In this document: positions 25,253 through 33,397 of the stretch, piece by piece | Numbering within the stretch: position 1 is the first letter of the stretch | How the letters are laid out: each line of letters starts with the position of its first letter | NCBI GenBank assembly: GCA_003339605.1 | Contig: QOVW01000005.1 | Coordinates: 1 to 36,469 of the forward strand | Length of the DNA stretch: 36,469 nt | Direction: 5' to 3' | Source: Spirobacillus cienkowskii | GTDB taxonomy: Bacteria > Bdellovibrionota_B > Oligoflexia > Silvanigrellales > Silvanigrellaceae | Program-made: the position numbers and the translations under genes | The notes under the pieces: generated by a model | What the model was told of the DNA's origin: nothing | Seen by the model: the letters and a program-made list of their open reading frames with translations, nothing else | The model's database searches: none

Positions 25253-27034
25253 ATGTTGAATGAAAATAGTTCACAAAATTATGTTGTTTTAGCAAGAAGA
25301 ACGCGTCCACAAAGTTTTTCACACCTAGTTGGTCAAGACATTGTGGCAAGTGCTATTGAAAAAATGCTCTCAAATCAAAAAATTCCACATGCATTTTTAT
25401 TTACAGGCACACGCGGTACAGGCAAAACCTCAAGTGCCCGAATTCTTGCTAAATCACTGTGTTGTGAAAAAGGCCCCACTATTTCTCCCTGCCAATCGTG
25501 TGTTCACTGCCAGCAAATCACATCATGTATTCATGATGATGTTCTTGAAATAGATGGCGCATCGCATACAGGTATTGACAACATAAGAGAGCTGCGAGAA
25601 GCAACTCGATTTTTTCCTAACTCAGCGCGTTATAAAATTTTTATTATTGATGAAGTTCATATGCTAAGCACAGGTGCTTTTAATGCACTATTAAAAACAC
25701 TTGAAGAACCTCCTCCACAGGTTATTTTTATTTTAGCCACAACAGAACTTCATAAAGTTCCAATCACAGTACGTTCTCGTTGTATGATCTTTACGTTCAA
25801 AAAAATTGAACAGCAAATTATGGAAAAACACTTAAAAAATATTTTAACTCTAGAAAAAATAGGCTTCGAGGATGATGCAATTACTTTAATTGCTCGTGAG
25901 GCAAAAGGTTCAATTCGTGATGCTCTTAGTCTATTAGAGCAGGTTATTGCTATATGCAATCACTCTTTTATTTCTTCAGATTTAACAAAAAATGCGCTGT
26001 GCGTACAAGGAGAAGAAATTGCAGAAAATATTTTTTCTGCAATTTGTACTAAAAACCTAGGAGATGCTCTTGAACTTTTGCGCAATGCAGACTTAGCAAG
26101 TTTAGACATGGCAATACTAATGGATAATATTTCTCAATACTTTAGAAATGCTATGCTTATTAAAACGCTAAACAACAAAGAACGCGCAATTGTACTCACG
26201 TCATTATTGCCGCAAGAATACTCCCTTATCCAAGAAAAAATTCAAAATATTTCTGTCGCTGCAATTAGCGAAATATTTAAACTCACTGCCAATTCTATAA
26301 AAGACATCGCACGCTCGAATGCGGGTCTTGCATGGTCAGAAATTATTATAACAGAATGTATTTCCAGAGCAGAATGGCTTTCTACATCTGAACTGATGTC
26401 TTTACTTTCTCATTCACCCAAGACAATTGTTGAACAAAAAACTCATTTAACAACAAAACATGTTCAAGAAAATTTTGTAGATTTAAATATTTTTAAAAAG
26501 TTTGTTGCGCTTGCAGAGCAAAAAAGTAAAACACTCGCCACAAGATTAAACCATGTCAAAGTTGATTTGTTTAATAAAAATATTATCCAATTCTCTGACA
26601 CCTTAGAAAATAAAAGCCACTTATCTTTTAATGAAAACGACCTAGACCTATTTTGGCAGTGTATTTACGAATTACAATTACAAAATGCGACTTTTAAAGG
26701 TCTTTATACTCCACAGCAACCAACAAAGCAAAACCCATCGAAAAACCTAAATACAAAAAATAAAAACGAGCAAACATCTCATGAAGCTGTAACAAAACTC
26801 AGAAACACTTCAAACATTATGCAGAGCTTTCAAAAATATAACTCAGAAAAAATTTCTATAAAAAGTACAGAATTACTTAATAATACATCGAATAAAGCAA
26901 TATCACTTTCAGAAATCAATCACCAAGAAAAAAACCAGGGTTTTTTGCAAAAAGAGAGAGCTTTGTATGAAAAAGACCATATACAACAACTCAAAAACTA
27001 TGCCACAGAAATGCAAATTATTCCTGTAGACTAA
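25253..27034 (+). CDS. dnaX: DNA polymerase III subunit tau/gamma
   Basis: Clamp-loader ATPase. The N-terminal part has VVLARRTRPQSFSHLVGQ, Walker A GTRGTGKTSSAR, the zinc motif CCEKGPTISPCQSCVHC, Walker B IIDEVHML, and the sensor TTELHKVPITVRSRC. The C-terminal third is low in conservation. I chose the ATG at 25253 (593 residues) because DnaX proteins start next to this motif; an upstream GTG at 25157 would add a membrane-like segment that has no counterpart in the family. No ribosome-binding site is obvious. A slippery site A-AAA-AAT at 26755-26761 would place a TAA directly in the -1 frame. recR and ybaB, often next, are absent. Confidence 0.94.
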   Translation: MLNENSSQNYVVLARRTRPQSFSHLVGQDIVASAIEKMLSNQKIPHAFLFTGTRGTGKTSSARILAKSLCCEKGPTISPCQSCVHCQQITSCIHDDVLEIDGASHTGIDNIRELREATRFFPNSARYKIFIIDEVHMLSTGAFNALLKTLEEPPPQVIFILATTELHKVPITVRSRCMIFTFKKIEQQIMEKHLKNILTLEKIGFEDDAITLIAREAKGSIRDALSLLEQVIAICNHSFISSDLTKNALCVQGEEIAENIFSAICTKNLGDALELLRNADLASLDMAILMDNISQYFRNAMLIKTLNNKERAIVLTSLLPQEYSLIQEKIQNISVAAISEIFKLTANSIKDIARSNAGLAWSEIIITECISRAEWLSTSELMSLLSHSPKTIVEQKTHLTTKHVQENFVDLNIFKKFVALAEQKSKTLATRLNHVKVDLFNKNIIQFSDTLENKSHLSFNENDLDLFWQCIYELQLQNATFKGLYTPQQPTKQNPSKNLNTKNKNEQTSHEAVTKLRNTSNIMQSFQKYNSEKISIKSTELLNNTSNKAISLSEINHQEKNQGFLQKERALYEKDHIQQLKNYATEMQIIPVD

Positions 27035-27095
27035 ATAATAAGAATGTGAAACAAGCTTAGCTTGGGGGAAAGCATAAATATGGCTCTAGATCTTG

Positions 27096-27133
27096 CACTA
27101 AGAAAAAAGATTTGATTACATTTTTTCTCAGTG
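27096..27133 (+). terminator. Imperfect A/T-rich hairpin between dnaX and the acidic gene
   Basis: CACTAAGAAAAAA (27096-27108) pairs with TTTTTTCTCAGTG (27121-27133) with one mismatch. The stem contains its own U run but none follows, so it could be a weak terminator or just an inverted repeat. It lies 61 bases after dnaX and 21 bases before the next promoter. Confidence 0.35.
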
Positions 27134-27153
27134 TGTAGCTCAATGTTACTACT

Positions 27154-27182
27154 CTGACACTTTTTAAATAAAAGTATATAAT
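27154..27182 (+). promoter_or_regulatory. Sigma-70 promoter of the acidic protein gene
   Basis: CTGACA (27154-27159), a 17-base spacer and a perfect TATAAT (27177-27182). Transcription should start near 27189, leaving a leader of about 29 bases with GGAGG at 27208-27212. The match is among the best in the window and predicts strong expression. Confidence 0.75.
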
Positions 27183-27217
27183 TGACACAAAGTTTTGATC
27201 TAATTTTGGAGGTTCTG

Positions 27218-27550
27218 ATGGTTCTGTTCAACAATATAAATAACGAACAATTACACAAACACAGTATTTTACAGTCTTTTATTGAAGTTATGCCTGCAGA
27301 TGACGAGGAAGACGAAGAAGATTTTGACGACGATGACTATGATGATGACGAAGAAGACTATGACGACGACGATGATGACTTTGAAGATGACGATGATGAC
27401 TTTGAAGATGACGATGACGACGATGATGATTACGATGACTACGAAGACGATGATTACGACGATGATGATTACGATGACGACGATGATGATTATGATGATG
27501 ATGACGACGACGACGATGATGATGACTTTGAAGATGACGATGATGAATAA
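27218..27550 (+). CDS. Extremely acidic D/E/F/Y-only low-complexity protein
   Basis: No family recognised. The 110-residue product starts at ATG 27218, five bases after GGAGG. Residues 1-27 are ordinary (hydrophobic and His/Asn-containing). Residues 28-110 consist only of Asp (about 60), Glu (about 11) and Phe/Tyr (11), the aromatics sitting singly every 3-13 residues. The net charge must be very negative and the tail disordered. The DNA is a GAC/GAT run, prone to length change by slippage. Similar acidic tails occur on the delta subunit of Firmicutes RNA polymerase and on nucleic-acid-mimicking proteins, but the N-terminus gives no support for either. It might bind cations or basic proteins; function unknown. 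Confidence 0.75.
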   Translation: MVLFNNINNEQLHKHSILQSFIEVMPADDEEDEEDFDDDDYDDDEEDYDDDDDDFEDDDDDFEDDDDDDDDYDDYEDDDYDDDDYDDDDDDYDDDDDDDDDDDFEDDDDE

Positions 27551-27578
27551 AGATAGTTTATAGCATTATTTTAAAGAA

Positions 27579-29312
27579 TTATTTTGCTGAAACTTTCATA
27601 ATCTCTTCCTGTATATCTTCGCAAAGATTTTTCATCATTTTGCGACTAAAATCAAATTTTAACCCAGTTGCCTCAAATAGATCTGGCAAAGATTTTTGAG
27701 CACCTAAGCTCAGTCCTGCTATGTAATTATTCACTGTCTCAGCAAAATTAACTTTACTTTTTTTCCAAAGCTGAATAGCACCTGACTGTGCAATACCATA
27801 ATCAATATAATAAAAAGGGGATGTAAAGATATGAGGACGACTGACCCATCCCAATTCTTCTAAATCCTCAAACCCACACCAATTCACATGAGGCCGATAT
27901 TTTCTAGAAATGTCTAACCAAATTTTATTTCGCTGCTCAGCAGAAGGAAGATCTTTACAAGTATAAATGACGTGCTGCCACTCATCTATCATCGCCATAA
28001 AAGGCCAAAAATGAAGCATATTAAAAAAGTGAAATGCAAGAGCTTTTGTAGAATCTTCTTTGTTAACCCATAAATCAGAAAAAAAACGACTTGCTAATAA
28101 TTCAAACCCAATGCTTGCCACTTCACAAAATTCAAACCCAGGATGACGCAATAAAACGTTTTGTATATTTGATACCGCATAACCATGAATAGCATGGCCA
28201 AATTCATGCAAAAAAGTCAGAGCATCTTTAAATGTTCCACTAAAATTTCCAAATACAAATGGATAACCACTTTCTTGAAACGTGACACAAAATGCACCAG
28301 GAGCTTTACCCTTCCTTGGAAAAATATCTATTAAATTTTTTTTCCGCATTTCATGAAATAATTTACCAAAAGCAGGATGAATTTTAGAAGTGATATTTTG
28401 AACAGATGCAACCAACTCATTCAAATTACCGTTTGCGGGAGACTTTTTAGGCATTAAATCAGGCCAAATAGAGATATCCCAAGGAGATATAGAGTCTTCA
28501 TTCAAAGATTCTTGCTGTAATTTAGACAAATTTTTTATAACAGGAATCACTTCTTGCAATATTGACTGCCTAAATTGAGAACACTCGGCAACTCCATAAT
28601 CAATTCGACCTAGCTCAGAAAAAGCAATGTCAACATAGCTTTTAGCATTTACAACCTCTGCTTGTTTGCGACGATTTATCAACAAAGATTCAAAAATTGA
28701 CTGATACTTTTCTTCATTTGCTTTTACAAAATTCCAATATGCAAAAAAAGCTGATTTTCTTGTATTTAAATCTGGATCATTCATTTTGCCGATAACAGAT
28801 GAAACAAGGACACTTCTCCCTTCAAAATGTGTTTTTGCAGTATGTGCAAATTTTTTATAATCTCTGATTAATTGATTTTCTTCTATTTGAAGTAAAGTTA
28901 TTTCTTTATTTGTATAAATTTTTCTAATACTCAAATCTTTTAAAATTCTATCGTTATCATAAAAGTGCATTGAGTTTCTCCAAGGAGAACTCATATAAAT
29001 ATCCATTAACGCACTTCTTACCGACAATAATTCAGATAAAATATTTTCTTCAAACTCTTTTAATTGCAACTCCGCCTTATGATCCTGAACATTAAAGCTC
29101 AAATTAAGCTCAAGCTGCGAATGAACCTCTGAAATGGCACAGGAGGCTTCATGAAACAAACCAAACCACGTCGCTGCTGATTTAAAATCAACTGGGACTT
29201 CATTTAGTAACTGTTTTAAAAGCTCTTTGACATCAGATTTTTTAAGAGGATTAAATTGAGGTTTTAAAAAAATTCGCTTTTTAGTCTCAATACAGGGGTA
29301 AGATTGTGGCAT
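27579..29312 (-). CDS. M3-family oligoendopeptidase (PepF-like)
   Basis: Zinc metallopeptidase that degrades short peptides in the cytosol. The motif HEFGHAIHG is the family's HEXXH, and a downstream Glu in FEFCEVAS is placed as the third zinc ligand. The N-terminal helical domain and ending match the M3B oligoendopeptidase F group; length (577 residues from the chosen start) is typical. I chose ATG 29312 because a perfect TATAAT (minus strand, 29356-29361) lies about 45 bases upstream; a TTG at 29378 would start ahead of that box. No signal peptide. Confidence 0.9.
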   Translation of the reverse strand: MPQSYPCIETKKRIFLKPQFNPLKKSDVKELLKQLLNEVPVDFKSAATWFGLFHEASCAISEVHSQLELNLSFNVQDHKAELQLKEFEENILSELLSVRSALMDIYMSSPWRNSMHFYDNDRILKDLSIRKIYTNKEITLLQIEENQLIRDYKKFAHTAKTHFEGRSVLVSSVIGKMNDPDLNTRKSAFFAYWNFVKANEEKYQSIFESLLINRRKQAEVVNAKSYVDIAFSELGRIDYGVAECSQFRQSILQEVIPVIKNLSKLQQESLNEDSISPWDISIWPDLMPKKSPANGNLNELVASVQNITSKIHPAFGKLFHEMRKKNLIDIFPRKGKAPGAFCVTFQESGYPFVFGNFSGTFKDALTFLHEFGHAIHGYAVSNIQNVLLRHPGFEFCEVASIGFELLASRFFSDLWVNKEDSTKALAFHFFNMLHFWPFMAMIDEWQHVIYTCKDLPSAEQRNKIWLDISRKYRPHVNWCGFEDLEELGWVSRPHIFTSPFYYIDYGIAQSGAIQLWKKSKVNFAETVNNYIAGLSLGAQKSLPDLFEATGLKFDFSRKMMKNLCEDIQEEIMKVSAK

Positions 29313-29355
29313 TTGCGTGTCATCCAAGATAGTCAAAAAAATGGACTCCGAGAAA

Positions 29356-29361
29356 ATTATA
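29356..29361 (-). promoter_or_regulatory. -10 element for the M3 peptidase gene
   Basis: A perfect TATAAT on the minus strand. The -35 region at 17-base spacing (GTTTAA) is poor. Transcription would start near 29349, about 37 bases before the chosen ATG. Confidence 0.45.
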
Positions 29362-29429
29362 CTCTTTTTTCGTAGCAATTAAACATTTTATAGCTCTTTC
29401 CGATAATTACATGGAGGAAAGGGTAAAAA

Positions 29430-29801
29430 ATGCAACCGCGCTTAACACCATACACAAAAAAATTAAAGCGAGAAAGACTCGTCTTTTACAGCTTTATTTG
29501 CATTTTGTTAACAGCGTGCACAAGTCCCCCTGCTGTCAGAGGTCCAGCACCTACAGCAATAAACCTACCATTTCTAAGACTTGAACAGGCAGGAGAGTGT
29601 TACTTCATAGATGATTTTATGCCAACTCCAGATAGCTTAGTTAATGGTAAAACTTCTAATTTATATTTGCGTTACTACACTTATTGGAATGCGAATTACA
29701 AATACTGGGCTGACACAGGAATTATGCTTGCTTTTTATAGCAAGGATTTAAGGTGTTGGTCTTTATTCGAAGAGTATTCAATACCAAGAATTCAAAATTA
29801 G
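29430..29801 (+). CDS. Small putative lipoprotein
   Basis: A 123-residue protein with a basic N-region, a hydrophobic core and a lipobox LTAC (Cys about 30), so probably lipidated and exported. The mature part is short and rich in aromatic residues (LYLRYYTYWNANYKYW) with two further cysteines. No family is recognised. GGAGGAAAGG precedes it by a few bases. It lies 53 bases before the receiver-CheX gene on the same strand and may share its transcript. It is divergent from the M3 peptidase gene. Confidence 0.65.
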   Translation: MQPRLTPYTKKLKRERLVFYSFICILLTACTSPPAVRGPAPTAINLPFLRLEQAGECYFIDDFMPTPDSLVNGKTSNLYLRYYTYWNANYKYWADTGIMLAFYSKDLRCWSLFEEYSIPRIQN

Positions 29802-29854
29802 AAAGTATTTATATAGTCACTTTCCAATTAAGTAACAATAACTTAGGACAAAAA

Positions 29855-30781
29855 ATGGCTAAACTATTTATTGCCGAATCATCAAAAAAATCGATTGAAA
29901 ATCTTAGCCGTTTTTTAACAAATGATGGACATGAAGCTTATTTTTTTGATAACTCTAAGCCAATTCAAGAAGTATTGAACGAATCAAAATTTGATTTAGC
30001 AATTATCGATCAAAATTTTAAGGAATTATCTGGCTTTGATTTGGTTAGCCATTTTATAAAAAATCAAAAAAATGCAAACACTCATATTGTTGTTACAACC
30101 TCATCGCCCAATAAAGATGACTTAAATAAATTTAGCGCATTAGGGATAAACCATTTATTTATAAAACCCTATAGGTATAAGTTGCTTTCAGATAAAATTA
30201 AGTACGCTATCAACCCAAATAAAAATGATCATGGCGCTTTTGAGCCAGAAATCTTAAAAATATTTTTAGAATCGACAATCCACATTTTTGATTCTATGGG
30301 CAGAATCTCTATTGTAGCAGGAAGACCCTTTCTCAAATCAGGAAACCAAAGTTTAAGCGAGGTTAGTGCAGTAATTGGCTTATCTAGTCCTCAAATTAAA
30401 GGATCAATGTCTATAAATGTCACAAAAAAAATACTCATAGCGTGTATTTATCGAATGCTTGGACCAGATGCCAAAGCAGACGATACAGCCATTGCCGATA
30501 TCTGCGGCGAGCTATGCAACCAAATTATGGGACGAGCAAAACAAAAGTTTTTAAAGAAAAAAAGCATGTCATTTGAAATTACAGTGCCAACAATTTTAGC
30601 TGACCCAATGCACATACTCGATTACAAGAGCAATTCTCCCGTTCTAGTAATACCTTTTTTATTTGAGAAAATTGCTGGAATATATGTAGAATTTTGTTTA
30701 GAGATAAATGATAGCTATGAGCCTGTAGCTCCAGAGAAACTACAAGTTGTTGTAGAAGAAGGCGAACTTATTCTTTTTTAA
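29855..30781 (+). CDS. Response regulator with C-terminal CheX-type phosphatase domain
   Basis: A 308-residue cytosolic fusion. Residues 1-120 form a receiver domain: acidic pocket Glu8, phosphoacceptor Asp52 in AIIDQNF, Thr81/82 in VVTTSS, and Lys104 in LFIKPY. Residues about 125-300 match the CheX/FliY-type phosphatase fold, with the catalytic ExxN pair Glu219/Asn222 in DICGELCNQIMGRAK. CheX removes phosphate from CheY, so this may be a self-terminating or signal-sink regulator in chemotaxis. The start is ATG 29855 behind AGGAC; an upstream in-frame ATG at 29753 would overlap the lipoprotein gene and lacks receiver-like residues. No kinase or other chemotaxis gene is nearby. Confidence 0.85.
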   Translation: MAKLFIAESSKKSIENLSRFLTNDGHEAYFFDNSKPIQEVLNESKFDLAIIDQNFKELSGFDLVSHFIKNQKNANTHIVVTTSSPNKDDLNKFSALGINHLFIKPYRYKLLSDKIKYAINPNKNDHGAFEPEILKIFLESTIHIFDSMGRISIVAGRPFLKSGNQSLSEVSAVIGLSSPQIKGSMSINVTKKILIACIYRMLGPDAKADDTAIADICGELCNQIMGRAKQKFLKKKSMSFEITVPTILADPMHILDYKSNSPVLVIPFLFEKIAGIYVEFCLEINDSYEPVAPEKLQVVVEEGELILF

Positions 30782-30805
30782 TTTTTATTTTTTAGCTGGA
30801 ATTTC

Positions 30806-31756
30806 ATGGAATCAATGTTTAAAAATCGATTAAATAAAAACTTTCAAAATCTTATTAAATGGGCAAAAAGAGAAAATATTACTGCTTTTAGAATTTACGA
30901 AAAAGATATTCCACAGTATCCTTTTACTTTGGATTATTATGACGGTAGCTTTGTAATTTATTTTTTTGAACCAAGTAAATATCCAGAATCTTTAGAAAAA
31001 TCTGACAATTTAAAACTAAATGAAGTCGTCGAAACGATTAAAGAACTATTTCAAACTTCAGAAAACGATATCTTTATCAAAAGAAGAAAAAAACAAAAAG
31101 GAATAGCACAGTACGAAAAGATATCTGAAAATAACGCCACAAAAATAATTTTTGAAGGTGATTTAAAGTTTATTGTAAACTTATCAGATTATCTCGATTG
31201 TGGGTTATTTTTAGATCACAGAAAAACACGCCAATTTATAAAAAACAAAATAAATAATAAAAGCTTATTAAATTTATTTTCTTATACAGGTTCCATTAGT
31301 GTTGCTGCTGCGATGGGAAATGCTAAATTTATTACAACTGTAGATATGAGCAATACCTATTTAAACTGGGCAAAAGAAAATTTTAAAGTTAATAATATTC
31401 CAACTCAATCCCATGAATTTATTCGAGCAGATATTATGCAGATATTACCAGAATTAGCGAAAAATTCACAAAAATATGATTTTATATTTCTCGATCCACC
31501 TTCTTTTTCTAATTCTAAAAAGATGAATACTGTATTTGATATTCAAAAAGATTACATTTTTTTAATTAATAATTGTGAAAGGTTATTAACCGATAATGGA
31601 TGTATATTTTTTTCAAATAATTTAAAAACATTTAAGTTTGATAAAGAAATTTTTTCAAATAATTTTTATATTGAAGATTATACAAAAAAAACCATTCCTT
31701 TAGATTTTAGAAATCAAAAAATTCATCATGCCTGGTTACTAAAAAAAAGACCTTAA
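30806..31756 (+). CDS. Stand-alone RlmK-type 23S rRNA methyltransferase
   Basis: Class I SAM-dependent methyltransferase, 316 residues, resembling the C-terminal half (RlmK) of E. coli RlmKL, which methylates 7-position of G2069 in 23S rRNA. Visible are FKNRLNKNFQNLIKWAKRE, the PUA-like strand region with KGIAQYEK, VNLSDYLDCGLFLDHRKTR, SAM motif I LLNLFSYTGSISVAAA (about 154-169), motif II VDMSN, and motif IV LDPPSFSNSK (229-238). The RlmL half (THUMP and m2G2445 methylase) is missing from this gene. A RlmI-type activity is a less likely alternative. It lies 24 bases after the receiver-CheX gene. Confidence 0.85.
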   Translation: MESMFKNRLNKNFQNLIKWAKRENITAFRIYEKDIPQYPFTLDYYDGSFVIYFFEPSKYPESLEKSDNLKLNEVVETIKELFQTSENDIFIKRRKKQKGIAQYEKISENNATKIIFEGDLKFIVNLSDYLDCGLFLDHRKTRQFIKNKINNKSLLNLFSYTGSISVAAAMGNAKFITTVDMSNTYLNWAKENFKVNNIPTQSHEFIRADIMQILPELAKNSQKYDFIFLDPPSFSNSKKMNTVFDIQKDYIFLINNCERLLTDNGCIFFSNNLKTFKFDKEIFSNNFYIEDYTKKTIPLDFRNQKIHHAWLLKKRP

Positions 31757-31768
31757 TTGCATAAGAAA

Positions 31769-32587
31769 TTAGTTACTTATACAGTTTAAAATAGGCTCTT
31801 GACCGCCCGGATAAATTTCTCGCACTCTTTCAACATCTTTTGCCGATAAGCAGCGTGCTGTAGTAGGAAAGAATTGACTATTAGGCCCTACCGCAATAAA
31901 TGGATACATAACGCTATTTCTTTCAAAAAAAGCATGGCCTAAGCCTAAAATGTGACCTAATTCATGCAAAGCAATACTTTCCATATCTGCAATAAATTGT
32001 AACTCTCTATTTATCTCTTTTGTTGAATCCCCAAAAATATAAGTGTCTCTGTTAAATCTCAAATTCACAGAATCAATTCTATCAACAGATTTATAATTAT
32101 AAACAGTAGTTGCGATTGTACTGCTTCCTTTACCGGTGTTATTTACCCATCCTCCTTGTCCATCTGATATTTTATCAAAATAAATACCTTTATAAAATAC
32201 TTGAAATGGAGCATATAATCCTGGAAATGAATTGCCTGTATATGGATTCAATCCTGTTCTTATCATTAAAATCTTCTTACCTATAGCATTATTCCATGTT
32301 TCCGCCGCATTTTGAATTTGTATTACAATTTCATTATTTTCTTCTTTAATTTCATTACTTAAATCTAAAATAATTGGGTAATCATAATCTAAACCCCAGC
32401 CATTTTTAAAAATAACAACTTGATTTAAATCAGCAGAAATATCATCATATTCTACAAATTTATTCCTATAATTACAGGAAATAATAATTAATGATAATAA
32501 TATTAATGTAATTAATTTTATTAAAACATTAACTGATAAAATCACATTTGGCTCCATAGACATGCAATACTTGCCTATCGACACCAT
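31769..32587 (-). CDS. Matrixin-like zinc metalloprotease lipoprotein
   Basis: Predicted secreted or outer-membrane-anchored protease, 272 residues. The metzincin motif HELGHILGLGH is intact and is followed by the Met-turn region SVMYP, so zinc and catalytic residues are present. The N-terminus has a hydrophobic stretch and lipobox IISC (Cys about 38 from the first Met). Downstream Met9 and Met11 are alternative starts giving a more usual signal length; none has a clear ribosome-binding site. There is no propeptide with a cysteine switch that I can see. Substrate unknown. Bacterial matrixins of this type are mostly uncharacterised. Confidence 0.83.
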   Translation of the reverse strand: MVSIGKYCMSMEPNVILSVNVLIKLITLILLSLIIISCNYRNKFVEYDDISADLNQVVIFKNGWGLDYDYPIILDLSNEIKEENNEIVIQIQNAAETWNNAIGKKILMIRTGLNPYTGNSFPGLYAPFQVFYKGIYFDKISDGQGGWVNNTGKGSSTIATTVYNYKSVDRIDSVNLRFNRDTYIFGDSTKEINRELQFIADMESIALHELGHILGLGHAFFERNSVMYPFIAVGPNSQFFPTTARCLSAKDVERVREIYPGGQEPILNCISN

Positions 32588-32659
32588 TTTTTAAAAATAA
32601 ATTTTTTTATTTTAATAAATTTTATGAAAAAATAAAATTACAATTAATTACTAATAAAA

Positions 32660-33397
32660 TCAAAACGAATTAACAACAACTCCGGGGGTATCTGTAAATG
32701 AAAAGTAAATATTCACTTTCTCTATTTTAAAGTTATTTTTACCGAAATCAATATTGAATTCGGTTGGTCTAAGCCTGCTAAACCTTACTAACTCCCCTCC
32801 TAAACAACTGGAAGGTATATTTTGAGAATTCACAATTAAGTTATCAGGTATTTTAATTATTTTTTTATTTCCGGCTTCATCTAAACCAATAATTACAGCG
32901 CAAACAGCACCTAATATTGAATTTTTTTCATGATTTGAGTTAGAAAAAGAAAAGCTTATTTTAGTTGAATTTGTATCTTGAACTACCTTGTGATTTTCAA
33001 TTTTTATTCCACTATTTTCAATATATTTAATGTCTTTTGAATTTTTTTCGGAGATACTTACTTGAGTTTGAGGTTTACTAATTGTTTCTTCCATCATGCT
33101 TTCAGAATTTCTTTTTTTATCTTCTTTATAAAATCCTTTAGTAAAATAACTTTTTAAGATATTTTTCTTGAATTCAACTATATAATTTTCAAGCTCAATA
33201 TTTTTATTTATTACTTTAACACTTATAACAATAGAAACAATTGCACTTAACAATAAAGTAAAAACAAAAATAATAAAAATTTTTACGTAAATATATTTAA
33301 ATTTAAAATGGTAAGTTTTTTCAGAATCAATAAAAAATATTAGATTAAATTTTTTTAGTATTTTTTTTGCACTATTTTGTGTTGTATTCATAATCAT
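32660..33397 (-). CDS. Membrane-anchored protein of unknown function
   Basis: A 245-residue protein with a single membrane segment (about 37-60) after a basic cytoplasmic stretch, then a Ser/Lys/Glu-rich linker and a C-terminal beta-rich domain (about 140-245; VQDTNSTKISFSFSNSN, GAVCAVIIGLDEAG, VNIYFSFTDTPG). No family recognised. Its start lies 26 bases inside the end of the upstream L,D-transpeptidase gene, a strong sign of translational coupling and a shared envelope role. Confidence 0.7.
   Translation of the reverse strand: MIMNTTQNSAKKILKKFNLIFFIDSEKTYHFKFKYIYVKIFIIFVFTLLLSAIVSIVISVKVINKNIELENYIVEFKKNILKSYFTKGFYKEDKKRNSESMMEETISKPQTQVSISEKNSKDIKYIENSGIKIENHKVVQDTNSTKISFSFSNSNHEKNSILGAVCAVIIGLDEAGNKKIIKIPDNLIVNSQNIPSSCLGGELVRFSRLRPTEFNIDFGKNNFKIEKVNIYFSFTDTPGVVVNSF

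Noticed and set aside
27297-27550. The GAY run as a CRISPR or minisatellite array
   Set aside because: There are no spacers or fixed repeat units; it is explained by the Asp-rich codons.
27282-27563. A second, Met/Thr-rich open frame over the acidic gene
   Set aside because: It is the frame-shifted reading of the same GAY repeat, without its own ribosome-binding site.
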